64,000 nt of DNA from Asterias amurensis (GCF_032118995.1 NC_092660.1:3053501-3117500), one strand, 5' to 3'. Positions 29,243-41,454 are shown, counted from the stretch's first letter. A program made the numbers and translations. The notes: generated by a model from the letters alone, not told the origin.

Positions 29243-32200
29243 ATGCTTATTACACTGAAGACGCTGCAGCAGAAGACATTCAAGGTGGACATCGACGACT
29301 CTTTAACGGTATTTATCATCTTTACGTTGTTTTGCCCAATTTACGGACATTTTGGTATAAATAAATGACTGCATGCACTCGGCGGTGACTGCTCCCTTGT
29401 CAGTTGTTGACTAATCAACAAATGTTTACTACTTATTTAATTATTATTGTTAATATAATTTGAGATGTGTAATATAAAATATTGGCATAGTCTAATAGGA
29501 AAAGTTTCCGTATGGCGCCATCCGATCCGATATTCTCACAAATCACATGTCTCAACTCTTGTCTCAAGTCAAGGGAGTCGAGCTCAACCAAAAATCGAGA
29601 TATCCTTTTTTGTAAAAATTTGTTGTGAAAAAGTGGTGGCAGAAGGTTATCCGCTTAATACTTTGTATGTAGAAAAGGAACAAAATTATTCAGTACCCTG
29701 CCACCATTTTTTTATATAAATACAACTGGATCTTCTTAATTTACTCAACAAAAACAAATGGGAGATGTTCCTTTTTATTTTGTAAAAATGGGTGAAGTGG
29801 TGGTGGTGGCAAAATATGGAAAGTTTACGCAGACGGTGTTTTGAGTTGAGCCAACTGTCTTGTTGCAATAATCATGACATAACCCTCCATCCTCCGACGG
29901 TCGAAGACTGGACTTGAGTTACGACACATCCGATTAGTACTGTCAGGATCATATAAATATTAATATTTATTAGCATGATTACAATGTTCAATTTATACAA
30001 GTGATCAGATTTGCCCATTTTTTACCACTTACGAAGAACATGGATTTGATCTTCAATGTGTAATGAATCAATTTAAACACTTAAATTTGAAGCATCATTG
30101 AGAAAATATTTCTCAATTTATGGATCCAAAAATCAAAACTGCCCAAGCTTATGGTGGGTTCAAATCTTACTTAAGTGATTTGCCTGTGGGCTTTTTTTCA
30201 CAGAACTTGGGGAAAGTACTTGGCATACAGTGCTTTTAAAAATACACATCGATGCTAGGTTAAACAAATATGTATGAAGTAATAATTTGTTTGCAGATTA
30301 GAGCGAGAGCACCTCCCAAAGTCTAGAGCCTAAGCATTCAACAGACTCTCTGCACTTTGTGGCTTTACATCGCTTACAACTTTGACGGAGGGTGACTTTG
30401 TGAGCAGGGCAACTTTAAGAGGGGGCGACTTTGCTTGGGGGAGAGTTGACTAGCATTGAATTTGTCAAGACACTTTTTGAGTATAAAAAAACAATACTCT
30501 TGTTTAAGTTTATTAAATTTCTGCTCCTTCTTGTCATCAGGTCAAGTCTCTCAAGGAAAAAATTGAGGCTGAAACGAACAAAGAGTTCCCAGCGACGGGG
30601 CAGAAACTCATTTATGCAGGTAATGTTTTAGCAAGGTTCGAATTTAGGGGCCGCCTAGTCGCCAAATGCAGTTTAAAATAGTGGCAGGCAAGTCAAAACC
30701 CTTTCTTTACTTGACGGCCTGCCAGTCGGGTCAAAGAAATTCTCACAATAAATTAGGACTAGGCCTTTGTTGGTAAATTCCCAACAAGAGTTTATTTGTC
30801 AAGTTTGTAATTAAGGGCAGAAATAAGGGGATAAGATTGCGTACAAATTGAATCTTCTGCAAACTTAAACAATCATGTGTATTATTTCGTGTCAGCCAGT
30901 GAAATTGTGGGTAACTCAAAATTGTTGCTAACGCGTCCAACGGGCGAATGGAAAACAAACCTGAACTACAAACCAGTCAGTCTCTGACGATGACTAGAGC
31001 AAGCTTGTCGAAACGTTGAGACCAATCCAAGAACCGACTCCGCGGTAGTACAGTTAATTACAATCCAATTTAAGCTAAAGTAGTAGTCCAAGCCAATTTT
31101 CTATACCTTCTGCCCGGGTGGTAGTTAAAAAGCAGGACAGTTCTTTTCAGAACTGAGAAGTCTCCCGAAGTCTCCCGAAGTCTCCAGAACACCCGATAAA
31201 TCTACTCCGCGGTAGTAGAATAAAGAAAGATAGTTTTTTAAGAACAAACTCTACCTGGCAAGTAAATACACACATGGTGATTTTTACCGCAAACCAAAAT
31301 ATATACAGAACTACAATGTTTTTAAAATTCTATTTTTGCCTGCAGGTAAAATCCTGAATGATGACAATCCAATCAGTGAGTACAAGATTGATGACAAGAG
31401 TTTCGTTGTGGTGATGCTGACAAAGGTAAGTACAGTCAACTTAAAGGCACTGGACACCTTTGCTAGTTGTCAAAGACAAGTCTTCTGGTGTAGCTCAACA
31501 TATGCATAAAATAACAAACCTGTGAAAGTATAAACTGAATTGGTTGTCGAAGTTGGAAGAAAGTAATTGAAGAAAAAATACCCTTGTCGCACAAGTTGTT
31601 TGTTTTCAGATGCTTGAATTCTAGACCTCAGCTGAGGTCTAAAAATCAATTCAAATATTAAGTGAGAAATAACTTCTTTCTCAGAAACTACGATACTTCA
31701 GAGAAAGCAGTTTCTCACAATGTTATCAAGTTTAACCCTTTTTTATGTTATTTTATCAGAAAGGAATAATAAATAATAATAAAAAACATTTATGTAGCGC
31801 CAAATCCATTAAAAATGCTCTCGCGCACTTTACAACAATAAAAACTAGCTAAAGGAAGTTGCCAATATCAAATAAAATATACTAGGGCATTGAAATTTCA
31901 AAACAATTTTGTTGTGCAAATTTCACCCCTGTTGACATGTTTTGGCTCTTTTCTCCATGACCAATATTTCCAACAAATGACTCATTGAGTGATTCTCTTT
32001 CCAGCCGAAGGCAGCAGCCAAGTCCGCAGAACCTGCAAAGCCAGAGACACCCGCTGCAGCCCCTGCCTCAACCCCCTCACCCACCACAGCAACAGAAACA
32101 AAACCCACAGAGAAACCTCCAGAGGAAAAGAAAGATAATGCACCAGCCACTACCACAAGGTGTGTATATCTGGCGCTTTGATTTCTCAGTTTGGCTTCGG

Positions 32201-35200
32201 TTCATATTTTGTTTACACTGACTTTGATGCACAGACAGTTGGGGGCCTAACAAAGAGCTACTCCAGTAGAAAGAGCTACTCCAGTAGCTTTTTCCCTCGT
32301 ACTGCATCTCTTAGGAACTCCCTGCCTAGTGCATGTTTCCCTTCATCCTATGATCTGCCATCTTTTAAGAGGAATACAATTCCTACCTTCAGCTCCACTG
32401 AGTTACTTTATTTCAATGTTTTCTTTCTTGTAGCCCTTAACCTAGAGTGGTTTTTAGCCTTGTTTTGGGCGAACTTGCATAACAAAAAAAGTTAATAAAA
32501 AATAAGTAAACTCTTGCTGATCTCCGATATTAAAAGTTGTGATGTCAGAGATGGCGTAGATTTGGTGAATTCTGGCATTAGTGTAGTGGAACTTGTGTTC
32601 CTCACCAAAGCCTAGCCTTTTGTCAAGGTTTTCGTGGCTTGGACAGCCTCAGAGAGCTGCTTTTCCAAGCGACTGGAAATGGGAGACCACGAACGGAGTG
32701 ACACAGCCTTTTACAACCTGATTGCGATTTCTTCTGTTTTTAGAAACGACCGGGGTCAGCTGGTCAGCATAAAAGAACAAATTATGCACACTGCCTGGGG
32801 AAACGACAATCATCAACCTTTGATTTGTTTATAAAACGTTTTTTGGAAAGTCTGAGTTTTGATTGGTATCGTTCGACACTTTGGAAACAAGTAATGAATA
32901 ATGCATGTTCATAAAATGGCCCTTGACTCGTCAAGTGGTCTCCCCTTTGAGTTAATTGGGATAGCCACGAAGGCCATGGCAGAAGGCTAGAAAAAAGGCC
33001 TCGTTCTCTTTGCATCTTTGCATCATTTATAATTCTTGACTTCTTCTATTTCTTAAAGTTCCTCTTCTACCACAATGACGACTACCGGTGATGAGCCCAT
33101 GGCTTCAGTGAATACGGCAGAGTCCATGCTAGTTACCGGTGATGAATACAAATCGATGGTGGAACAAATCGTGCTTTTGGGATACGAGAGACACAAGGTG
33201 GAGGCTGCCCTCCATGCCAGCTTCAACAACCCTGACCGAGCTATGGAATACCTACTGACGGTAAGTCAGAAAAGCTTATGATTGGGAATAGTATAGTTCC
33301 TCAAAAAAAAAGGGGAAAAAAAAGACTTCCAGTGTGAGTTTCAAGATAGGAGGCAATATTTTGCTATCGTTCAAGTGCTGGTGGTTTTTAATCCTTGTCT
33401 TGACACTTGTGGCATGGTCTTACTTAGCATGTTAGTTTTCCTGTGAGCATCTGCCATCCGGAATCCTTAGATATTTTTAAGTGTGTTTATTACCATAACT
33501 ATATGCTTTTGCCTTATATTTGCCCATTTCACTTAAATTGTATTATGCTTTTACCTATTGTTTTACTGTTCAGCACTTTCAGGCTTGTAAAGGCGCTCTA
33601 TAAATCAATTATTATCATACTGTTTTTTTCCTTGGCAGGGAATTCCTCAAACGCAAGTCCCCGATATGCAACAGCAACTTCCTGAAATGCAACAGCCAAC
33701 TGAAGGTAACTACAGTCGAACTCCTTCGATGACATTTGCAGAAATAAAACTTTGGTTCACTTTTTGGTGAACAGTTGGACTGCTAACTCTTTTGACCATT
33801 CAATACCATACATTGTGGGTTAAATAAGGGGAATAAAAGGGTAGCGACAAGACGTACAAGACTTTTGTCGTTTTTCCTTTAGACACAGCACGGCCAACTC
33901 ACCAACAGCGCCCGCATCACCTGAACAAGAAACCTCTTGCACCAAGACTAGCGCGTAGTATGCATCTAAACGTATCTGAAAACAACAGGTTAAAAACAGC
34001 TCCAGCTGGTCATAATCAACCGTTTAAACACGCCCACGTGACGCGCTCTCCATCAATAGGAAAAGCTAAACTGTCTTGAGGTATTTATGAATGTTAGATA
34101 AACTATGGCAGGCTGTGATAGGATATCATGTGGTTATGTACTTACATCCATTTATTGTGGTGTACAATTCATTCCACTTGAAATTGTTGGCGAACATTTG
34201 CAAATGTTGGCAACATTTGCGCACCCCATGGCCGTAGTTCATACTGCAGCCTCTACAGAACTATGCACTTGATAGTGTCCTGCAAAGCATGTGAGTCTAT
34301 AAGCTGTACGCGCAGAATTCTGAGGTTAGCCGAGCCATGGAATTGGGCGCAGAATTCCAGACTGTTTTGTGTATTGTCTTGCCCTCCATGACTAATTGGT
34401 CAATACCTCAAGAAATTGTTTATATTTTTTTTTTTTCTGCAGAGAATCCCTTGAGTTTCCTTCAGAACAATCCAGTGTTTAATCAAATGCGGCAAGCAGT
34501 CCAGGCCAACCCTACCATGCTTGATACTGTCTTACAGCAATTACAACTAAGCAACCCCGAACTCTTGGAGGTAAGGATTCTCACTCTGTGTTAGCACTGT
34601 ATACTCGGTACTTCCCGAGTTCTGTGAAACCTCTACTGGTTTTCTCAGAGTTAGGCATTATAAGCAATCCCTTCTTATTTTATTCATAGTGATAAGGGAT
34701 TCATGTCATGGCCAAAAACTTCATCCACAAGCGAATGCTTTACGTTCGAAACCAGTTTTTGACACTTGGTTTTCTTGGAGCAAGACCCTTTCACTGATTT
34801 CTGACGATGTTTTATTTTTCGTACCCAGTTGATAAACAAAAATCAGGAGCAGTTCATAGCTTTGATGAATGAAGGAGCCCAATCTGGGGGTGGTATCGGT
34901 GGCCAAGCGGGCACTCTCCCGCTGGGTGGTGTCCAGCCGAGTGGACAGACAGCGGGGCAGCCTGGGGGTGGGTCAACGGGAGTAGAGGCACCAAGGCAGG
35001 TTGAGGGCGTAGCAGGAGGTGAAGCGCCCGCCCATGGGGTGCATTATATCACGTTAACTCAACAGGACAGACAAGCTGTGGATAACGTAAGTGACTTTCA
35101 TTTCTGAAATGGACCGTTCTAAGCGGGCAAGTGCTGCACCCTGCCTGGGGTCGCACGGCCATTGCTGGATCTCGACAGCACAATGTTTTGTACACAAGGG

Positions 35201-36079
35201 CTCAGCAGAATTGCAATTACAATGCCCAAGCGCAAGCAACTCTGCTGAAAAAAAGCACCCCTCCTTGCACTGAACATTCCAAGTGTACACACACAAATAC
35301 TCCCTGCTTTTTACCAAAGCAGTTTCTGTGCGAAACTCCCCGAATTCCCCCTTTTGGAGAGGGGGGGGTAAGGTCTTTATGCGATTTTAAGTGTCTTCCT
35401 CAATGATTTACACACTTTCCCTGATATGACATAATCATGTAGAATATTCTTATTAAATATTTTGAAACTAAAACACAAAGTGAATGCTGAAATTCTATCA
35501 AAAAACCTTGCCAATGTAATACATTTTATAGACCCAATTGTGGGTCTATAGCACTTTACTCACCTAACGCCTGCTTAGGTTTCTTGACATTGAGCCCTGG
35601 TTAACCTACCAAGTTTCAAATGTAGGGTTTTCTAACTTAACCCCTTATTTGTTTATAGGGGACAACAACTGTTTTTGTATTGCAAATTTAAAAACACCCA
35701 CTCAGTTTGTTTAAACAAAATTATGTGTTATAGTCAATTTAATTTTTCTTAAAAGACTTTATTTAGTGTCAATGACTTTTTTGATTTTGCGATTGTAAAC
35801 TTTATTGTAGGGTTTTAAAGTAAAATATTTTCTCAAAACCTTAGAATATCATCAGTCGTCTTGCTTGTAGCAACTTGAAAGATCCCGGTCAAGAATAATA
35901 ACTATCCAAATCAATTTTCTCATGTCGGTTTTTGTTTTCCTTCTTTCTTTTTTTCGTTTTAGCTCAAAGAGCTTGGATTTTCTGAAGAACTCGTTATACA
36001 AGCGTTCTTTGCCTGTGAAAAGGATACGGCTCTCGCTGCCAACTTTCTCCTAAGAGAAAAAGAAGACGGAAACGAATAG
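29243..36079 (+). CDS. RAD23 (UV excision repair / proteasome shuttle), complete
   Basis: Exons 29243-29308, 30541-30619, 31346-31425, 32005-32159, 33059-33260, 33639-33705, 34443-34570, 34829-35086, 35963-36079 give 383 residues. Ubiquitin-like domain 1-75 ([26 protein letters not shown]), a Pro/Ala/Thr/Lys linker 76-150, UBA1 about 155-194 ([19 protein letters not shown]), XPC-binding STI1-type domain about 217-275 ([17 protein letters not shown]), a Gly-rich linker and UBA2 about 337-379 ([19 protein letters not shown]). Order and length match RAD23A/B. The family carries ubiquitylated proteins to the proteasome through the UBL domain and stabilises XPC in nucleotide excision repair. Both UBA domains look intact. 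It is not clearly closer to the vertebrate A or B copy, as expected if the vertebrate pair arose later. Confidence 0.96.
30150..30245 (+). mobile_element. tRNA-derived SINE, second family, fragment
   Basis: GGTGGGTTCAAATCTTAC as B box, then TTTGCCTGTGGGC, TTCACAGAACTTGGGGAAAG and GCATACAGTGCT. Intron 1 of RAD23. Confidence 0.6.
31439..31755. mobile_element. GGCACTGGACAC MITE, truncated
   Basis: Starts CTTAAAGGCACTGGACACC 13 bp after the RAD23 exon 3 donor and runs to CAGTTTCTCACAATGTTATC. Right terminal repeat missing. Confidence 0.7.
32230..32510 (+). mobile_element. LINE 3' fragment (CR1/jockey-like)
   Basis: The frame reads [19 protein letters not shown] followed by [11 protein letters not shown], the usual C-terminal RT ending (RTxxLWNSLP ... 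LxxFKxxL). It lies in RAD23 intron 4 in the same direction as the gene. Very 5'-truncated. Confidence 0.7.
33440..33620 (+). mobile_element. LINE-like 3' tail
   Basis: CTTGTAAAGGCGCTCTATAA followed by ATCAATTATTATCATA is the common 3' end of several LINE-type copies here (compare 6150-6225 and 4500-4556). It stops shortly before RAD23 exon 6. Confidence 0.45.
33825..34135. repeat. Composite of two small repeats in RAD23 intron 6
   Basis: GGGGAATAAAAGGGTAGCG matches the end of the palindrome at 23855-23998. The segment with CCGTTTAAACACGCCCACGT and GAGGTATTTATGAATG matches 24175-24310. The two families sit near each other in both places, so they may be parts of one longer element. Confidence 0.5.
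34585..34740 (-). mobile_element. SINE body fragment, inverted
   Basis: GCACTGTATACTCGGTACTT and CCCGAGTTCTGTGAAA are the reverse complement of the body at 23715-23845. Follows RAD23 exon 7 by about 20 bp. Confidence 0.55.
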
Positions 36080-36519
36080 AACATTTCAACCGGTCACCCC
36101 GAACGTAAATCTCTCTGTAAATATATAAAACGCTACACCTCCTTTTTCCTTGTGATCAAAGATGTCACAGAGTCACACTGCAAACTGCCTCTAGAGGGCA
36201 GCATTCGCTGTGACCGATTATGCTCTGATACCACCATAGCCTGAACCGTTACACTTCGAGTCCATAATCACCTTTCACCTACATTCATTTTACATGGAGA
36301 TACGCAGTCACATCCTACTTACCATTATTACAAACAAGTACATCATGTACATGTACATAATACACATGTGGCGACCGAAAGTTAGCTTTCAATATCTGTG
36401 TTTTGATGGTCCGAGGTGATGTTTGTCAGCTGCACCCACATCACTACAGACCAATCAAAAGTGTACGTCACAGTACGTATGGCTGGAAACACGCTGTGCC
36501 ACACAAAATTAATCTAACA

Positions 36520-36537
36520 AATAAAGGGTTCAATAAA
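36520..36537 (+). terminator. Candidate RAD23 polyadenylation signals
   Basis: Two AATAAA hexamers within 18 bp, about 440 bp past the RAD23 stop. They are the first clustered signals downstream. Confidence 0.4.
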
Positions 36538-37858
36538 TCACTCACATTTTGTTTTAAATTTTATAATTTAAAAAAAGCTATTATTTCAGGTGTTTGTGTT
36601 CCTATCATTTGATTTGGTTTTTTAAATTGAGCTTTGGAAGCACTTCATGAAATGCAAAATGTTGAAACCGATCGATCGTTGCTCCATGTATGCCCTGTTG
36701 GCATCGTTAACTTCATAACGTCTTAGGGAAATTCGGGTTCCGACTGTAATATAAGAACTTAATACAAATCCTAAGTTTTGACGACTGTAGCTTCTACAGG
36801 TAGCTTAAAGACTCTGGACACTATTGGTAATTGTAAAAGACTGTAATTATATTGCAAAGTAACAGTAATTGTAACACAAGTCTTTTCTGTTTCATCAGAG
36901 AGAAACATGCACAGAAGTAGTGAGCAAACTTTAATTTATTGAAGCAGTATGTTTTTGTGGTATTGCACACTCACACTCGCACGCAAACTATAGACGATGT
37001 GACCTATGTTTACATTCAAACCGCCCTCTGTTGACAAAACATTGTACACGTCATGTTTCGCCGGGCAAAAAGACACGTAGTCATGGTATGATTGCGTGTA
37101 CTTTCTAGCTGGCTGCCAAAACACAAAGGTTTTTGCCCGGTGGTATGCGCGCAGATCATGTTATGGTTTTCAAGTGACGCCAGAGACATCTTTTTGATAC
37201 CAAGAAATTTCAAGAGACTGATTAATATGCATAAAAACTTGCTAAGCACAGACGAACCATGCTTAAAAGAAACTGGTAACCAGCCCAAGTCAAAACAATT
37301 TATAATGTTGGAACTGGTGCCCCACTCAGAGTTTGCTAAGCAGAATTGTTTGCTGACAGCTTTGTGTCATGAAGACCTGCAGGGTTAAATGATTCCAAGG
37401 TTTTCTATGAAGGTGTCTATATATCAAATATAATTCTAATTTTAACCCCCCCCCCCCTCCCCCACTACTGAAAGTTTTTTGCTTGTTGCCAAATTCTTTC
37501 CAAGTCCTGCATTTTCTTAGATTATTAAACTGAATAAAAATAACTATATGGAAAACTAATCTAAGAACTGCATAAAGGGGTGCCCATTGCTTTTAAATTG
37601 GAAGATTCTTTGTGATCTTCTGTTTTTTCCCCCAAAACTGTTAAGTAATTACTTTTGTCTGAAGTAGGGACAGTTATTTTCCTGTATGAGTAAAGGGCCT
37701 ACCTGTAAGTTATAGATGCAAAGCTTTTACAAATTATTGCTGAACAAAATTAGATTGCCAAGCAGTTTTGCCTGGATGATGTGGCATTTTGGCTCGGAGT
37801 GGGTTGCTTTTGCGCAGAACTTTGTGAATGTTCACCAAAGCTTAGGCCGTAATCTGAG

Positions 37859-38206
37859 TTAAAAGGGCTGGACACTATTGGTAATTACTCAAAATAATTG
37901 TTGCATGAAACTTACTTGATAACGAGCAATGGAGAGCTGTTGATAGTATAAAGCATTAAGTAACATAGTTTTTGAGAAAGAGGTAATTTCTCACTTGAAT
38001 ATTGAAAAACCTCATGTCTGAAGCCATTTGGCATCTGAAAGCACACAAATTTGTGCAACAAATGTGATTTTTACTATCTCTTGCAACTTTGACGACCAAT
38101 TGAGTTCAAATTTTCACAGGTTTGTTATTTTGTGCATAATGTTGAGATACACCAAACGAGAAGACTGGTCTTTGAACAATTACCACAACATGTCCTGTGC
38201 CTTTAA
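37859..38206. mobile_element. GGCACTGGACAC MITE, near full length
   Basis: TTAAAAGGGCTGGACACTATT at the left and TGTCCTGTGCCTTTAA at the right, with TTAA at both edges. 348 bp, slightly shorter than 5069-5464. No coding capacity. Confidence 0.75.
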
Positions 38207-39111
38207 TGGAAGCGGCTAGGGCCAGAACTTTGAAGCCGGCATTGTTGCTGCAGCCACAGCCATATCCTAGCTAAAGTCACTTGATTTGGTTGCAGCCTAC
38301 TTTACATGTTTCTTAAGCAATTTTATAATAAGTCTTTCGTCAGATCATATTGTTCGTTTTTGCCGATCCAGCTTTTTTTTATTGAAAATTTAGAAGCATG
38401 CAAAGTGGTTATTGTTATAAAACTGCAGGTGAACAGTTTATGAAAATGCTAAACCAATTTTTCCATCAATCATTTTTGGGAAAACAAATCTTGTATAAGT
38501 AAGAAAGCTTTGGTGAAATTTACAACTCGAAAATGCATGAAGTTTTTTATCCGTAAGTGGTCTGGAATGATTATTTTAAAAGAGAACCCCTAAAGAAAGA
38601 CTTTCCCATTCGGAAAAAAAGGAATAATTGTTAATTTTTACTTTAAGTTCTTGGCCCACATTCTGAGTATAATTGTTGTTTACTCATGTCCATGTGATTT
38701 TAATGGCATCTGGTCGTTCATTATAATGAATTAAAATTATGATGATTTCAAAAAATATAAATTTTTTGTTTGAGTTTGGGTTTTTTTCTGTGCATTGTTC
38801 GTTAGCAATTACATTATTTTGAGTAATAACAAACGGTGTCAAGTGCCTTTAAATAGCTAAGTAAATATAATTGAGAACTGCGTGCATGAAATCGATTCCA
38901 GTTTCAACCATCTTTAATTTGTTTGTGTACTTTTCAAAAACCTTTGTATCTCCATACTGAAATATACACTGACAAATGTCACACCATTTGATTTTCTTGG
39001 TCCGGTATCCCAGGGAAATCTACCCGTCCCAAAAATAACATGGGCTGGAGAAAGATGTTTCAAATCAGAAGTACAGTAGTTGGTACACAGTTCGCCGTTC
39101 GTGAGAGTCCT

Positions 39112-39117
39112 TTTATT
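39112..39117 (-). terminator. Candidate polyadenylation signal of the DYNLT4-like gene
   Basis: TTTATT on the plus strand gives AATAAA on the minus strand, about 255 bp beyond the stop at 39371. Confidence 0.35.
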
Positions 39118-39370
39118 TTCAGTCACAGAAACTCCCCTAACCTGAGTCCCCCAACCTGTGCCATTCTTGGAACAACAATCATTTTGACGGCAGATATGCT
39201 TCGGGACATCTCGCACGAGCACGGGACTTGTCAAGTCTACGTTTGGGTGACAGCGTCTCCCGGGTGACGGAATCTCCTGCTACACCGAAAAAGGACGCGA
39301 AACTACCTTTTCTTATATACACGGTGCTTGGTGACCACCTTTTGGAAGACCGATCAAGTCACTTTCAGCA

Positions 39371-40033
39371 TTACTCTTGGTAAACGGCATAAAGACTAAC
39401 CACAGCAAACAGAGTTGGGTTCTCATACACGACGGACACAAAACCATCCTTTGCCGAATCCCACAGACATCTCCCCACGTCTTGCACTTCCTGACCGCTC
39501 TTCTGTCCCAAGCAGACGACACAGACGAGTTTGTAGCGGTCGAACCCGAGAAGTTTCACTCGCTGCTTGACAGAATCGCTGATGTTTCGCGCCTTCGCGG
39601 CCATCAAGACCGGGCTGTCGTACCTGACCTTCTCCAAGTCCTGAAGAACATTCTCGATGACTTGTTTGACCGGTTTATCTCTGAATGGCCTCTCTGGGTC
39701 CATCTTGTAGGTGTTCGGTCGAGTTGTCCCCCGGCCAGTCGCCGAGCCGTCCGTACCCCAACCCCGTTCGTCCACGGAGAGCACGCGGCGAGAGAAGGAT
39801 ATTTTCCGGTTGCGGTAGTCCTGGTCATTGCCGAAGCTCTGCTTACGGGTCCGATAATCACCATCCATGCTCCCCACCGAGACGTTCCTGGGCCTGCCGG
39901 TGCTACCAAAGGACACCTTACGGGAGCGGGTCTCTCCATGGTCGTGGCCCGGTGGAAGCCCGGTGGCTATATCCATCGGTGCCGTATACACCGAGGTTTT
40001 CCGCCGTGGTTTTTGTTCGACTTGCTCGGTCAT
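39371..40033 (-). CDS. Tctex1-type dynein light chain, DYNLT4 (TCTEX1D4)-like
   Basis: Single open frame of 220 residues from the first in-frame Met at 40033; human DYNLT4 is 221 residues and also intronless in its coding part. The C-terminal half (about 108-220) is a Tctex1 domain: RYKLVCVVCLGQKSGQ, RCLWDSAKDGF and the family-typical end LFAVVSLYAVYQE. The N-terminal half is basic and Ser-rich, with three similar motifs: RSRKVSFGS (36-44), YRTRKQSFGN (60-69) and YRNRKISFSR (73-82). KVSF at 39-42 fits the RVxF docking motif for protein phosphatase 1; human TCTEX1D4 has a comparable RVSF. Family role: cargo or ciliary adaptor of dynein. The frame runs open upstream of Met1 without another ATG. 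The long plus-strand frame over the same bases is its shadow. Confidence 0.9.
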   Translation of the reverse strand: MTEQVEQKPRRKTSVYTAPMDIATGLPPGHDHGETRSRKVSFGSTGRPRNVSVGSMDGDYRTRKQSFGNDQDYRNRKISFSRRVLSVDERGWGTDGSATGRGTTRPNTYKMDPERPFRDKPVKQVIENVLQDLEKVRYDSPVLMAAKARNISDSVKQRVKLLGFDRYKLVCVVCLGQKSGQEVQDVGRCLWDSAKDGFVSVVYENPTLFAVVSLYAVYQE

Positions 40034-40100
40034 GATGAAGTATTTTCTGGTCAAACTTGGCGAGTGCCGCCAGCTGGTTGTCGGGTTATGGAAGCCCGTC

Positions 40101-40220
40101 ACTTGGACGCTCTTTGTTTGATCAGGGTTTGCCAAGCGAGCACTTGTTCAAATTCCAAGTGTTTTCTGATAGATTTTGCTGGGGTCAGGTACGTAAGGCG
40201 ACACCGTGTGTTTCCTGCCA
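40101..40220 (-). other. Spliced-looking segment upstream of the DYNLT4-like ORF
   Basis: CATTTTTTGGCAG at about 40220 is a strong acceptor on the minus strand. The following frame reads LTYLTPAKSIRKHLEFEQ... to a TGA near 40101, some 70 bp before the DYNLT4 start. It is either the 5' UTR of DYNLT4 or the C-terminal exon of another gene; I cannot decide. Confidence 0.3.
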
Positions 40221-40532
40221 AAAAATGACAAATATTTGTGTTATATTCAGTCACACATTGTGAATAAGAATTACATGCTGTAAATCCAGTCATATTGTCA
40301 CGGGAAAAAAAAGATTTCAAGGAGAAACTTGTAGGAAGATATTCAGTTTATCTCAATGAAATACTATGAAGTGTTTGATGACAACGAAAAAAAACCCTAA
40401 AATTTTGAAATTGATTATTCTACTCAGTCTACTTATGGCTCCTGTGTATAAAATGCAAAGGACAGTGTCCTCACGTTTCTACCGTAGCAGAGTTACGTAT
40501 TTGCAATTTTTTTTAAAATAAAGACAACATAC

Positions 40533-40588
40533 CATCCACACCTTCACACGGAGTTCTGTGGGGAGTCTGGTCTTTGAAAGAGTTCAGT
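40533..40588 (-). other. Exon-like segment
   Basis: On the minus strand it lies between acceptor TATTTATTCAG (or TCTTTCAAAG, edge 40571) and donor GGATG|GTATGTTG. The shorter form reads TRLPTELRVKVWM. Product unknown; frame with its neighbours not settled. Confidence 0.3.
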
Positions 40589-40836
40589 CTGAATAAATAC
40601 CTCTATGTGCAATTTTACCACAGTAGCAATTTTTTGGGGGTCGAAAAAAGAAAAATTTGACTAGAGCAGGATTTGAACAAGGACATGGATTGACCATGGT
40701 GGGTACTTCTATGGATTAACATACCAGTGCTCTACAACAAATCATTCAACATGCTCCAAATATTCGCAATCACCAATACCTTTACTGAGGCCATTCACCA
40801 AACCACCCGTCGATTGAGCCCTTTATTAAATCGTAC

Positions 40837-40945
40837 CTTGAAATATGTATCGAAATCAGGAGCTTCGAAAACTTCTAAAGTTGTTCCGCCTCCTTGAAAT
40901 CTGCTCTGCAATTGCCTCACAACAAAGTTGAACAAGAGGTCCTTG
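40837..40945 (-). other. Exon-like segment
   Basis: Ends at donor TTCAAG|GTACGA. One frame is open and protein-like (FNFVVRQLQSRFQGGGTTLE then VFEAPDFDTYFK). The upstream edge is unclear; several weak acceptors exist. No family recognised. Confidence 0.3.
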
Positions 40946-41339
40946 TTTATAGAATGTGCGTGTGTGTGTGTGCAGTTTTGGATTTTCGTTTACAAATCGC
41001 AATACATTGTAGATCAAATTTCACCTAAAAATAAACCACACGGAGTCTCCCCTTATATCGGGTTCCCAGTTTTCAGTGAATTCCGTTCAGAAGCTGTAAA
41101 CCAGGGATCAATTTCGTTTAATTATACTTTGTGATATCGATGAATGCAAATCAACAATTGCGAAATGACACTTCTCCCCTTTTCAAACACTTGGTTTTGT
41201 ATTTCAGGATGTGACTTCGTCCAGTGCCTTTAATCATAGAGCAAGGAACATCCATTGCTCTTAGTCTTGCTTATTTTGTCATGAGAATGGTTTTAAAGCA
41301 CGGTTAATTGAGAATTCCTTTCCGAAGCTGTAAACTCAC

Positions 41340-41454
41340 CTTTATCAAATTTGTAGACAACAGTCAACCACCATCCAGCATTACTCCCACACAATGTTGA
41401 GCCAGTAGCATACAGTCCTGGTGCCGAGAGTAGAGGCTCAGGACGAGACGTGAC
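41340..41454 (-). other. Exon-like segment with good splice sites
   Basis: Acceptor ATAATTTTAG and donor GATAAAG|GTGAGT on the minus strand. One frame reads through (VTSRPEPLLSAPGLYATGST ... GWWLTVVYKFDK). It could begin an unrecognised gene that continues toward 40.5 kb, or be a 5' exon of the DYNLT4-like gene. Confidence 0.35.

Larger units (their letters stand above)
36080..39110. other. RAD23 3' UTR and intergenic repeats
   Basis: 36180-36430 is the repeat also seen at 15870-16165. AATAAA at 36520-36525 and 36532-36537 could end the RAD23 transcript. 36805-36850 is a GGCACTGGACAC end and 37441-37462 is a poly-C run. 38212-38800 is AT-rich with no exon seen. Confidence 0.5.

Noticed and set aside
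31923-32156. Minus-strand Gly/Ala/Val-rich frame
   Set aside because: Shadow of the Pro/Thr/Ala-rich RAD23 linker exon 32005-32159.
39377-40228. Plus-strand frame of 283 codons opposite the DYNLT4-like gene
   Set aside because: The minus strand encodes a clear Tctex1 domain; the plus-strand product has no family features and is a shadow of GC-rich coding sequence.
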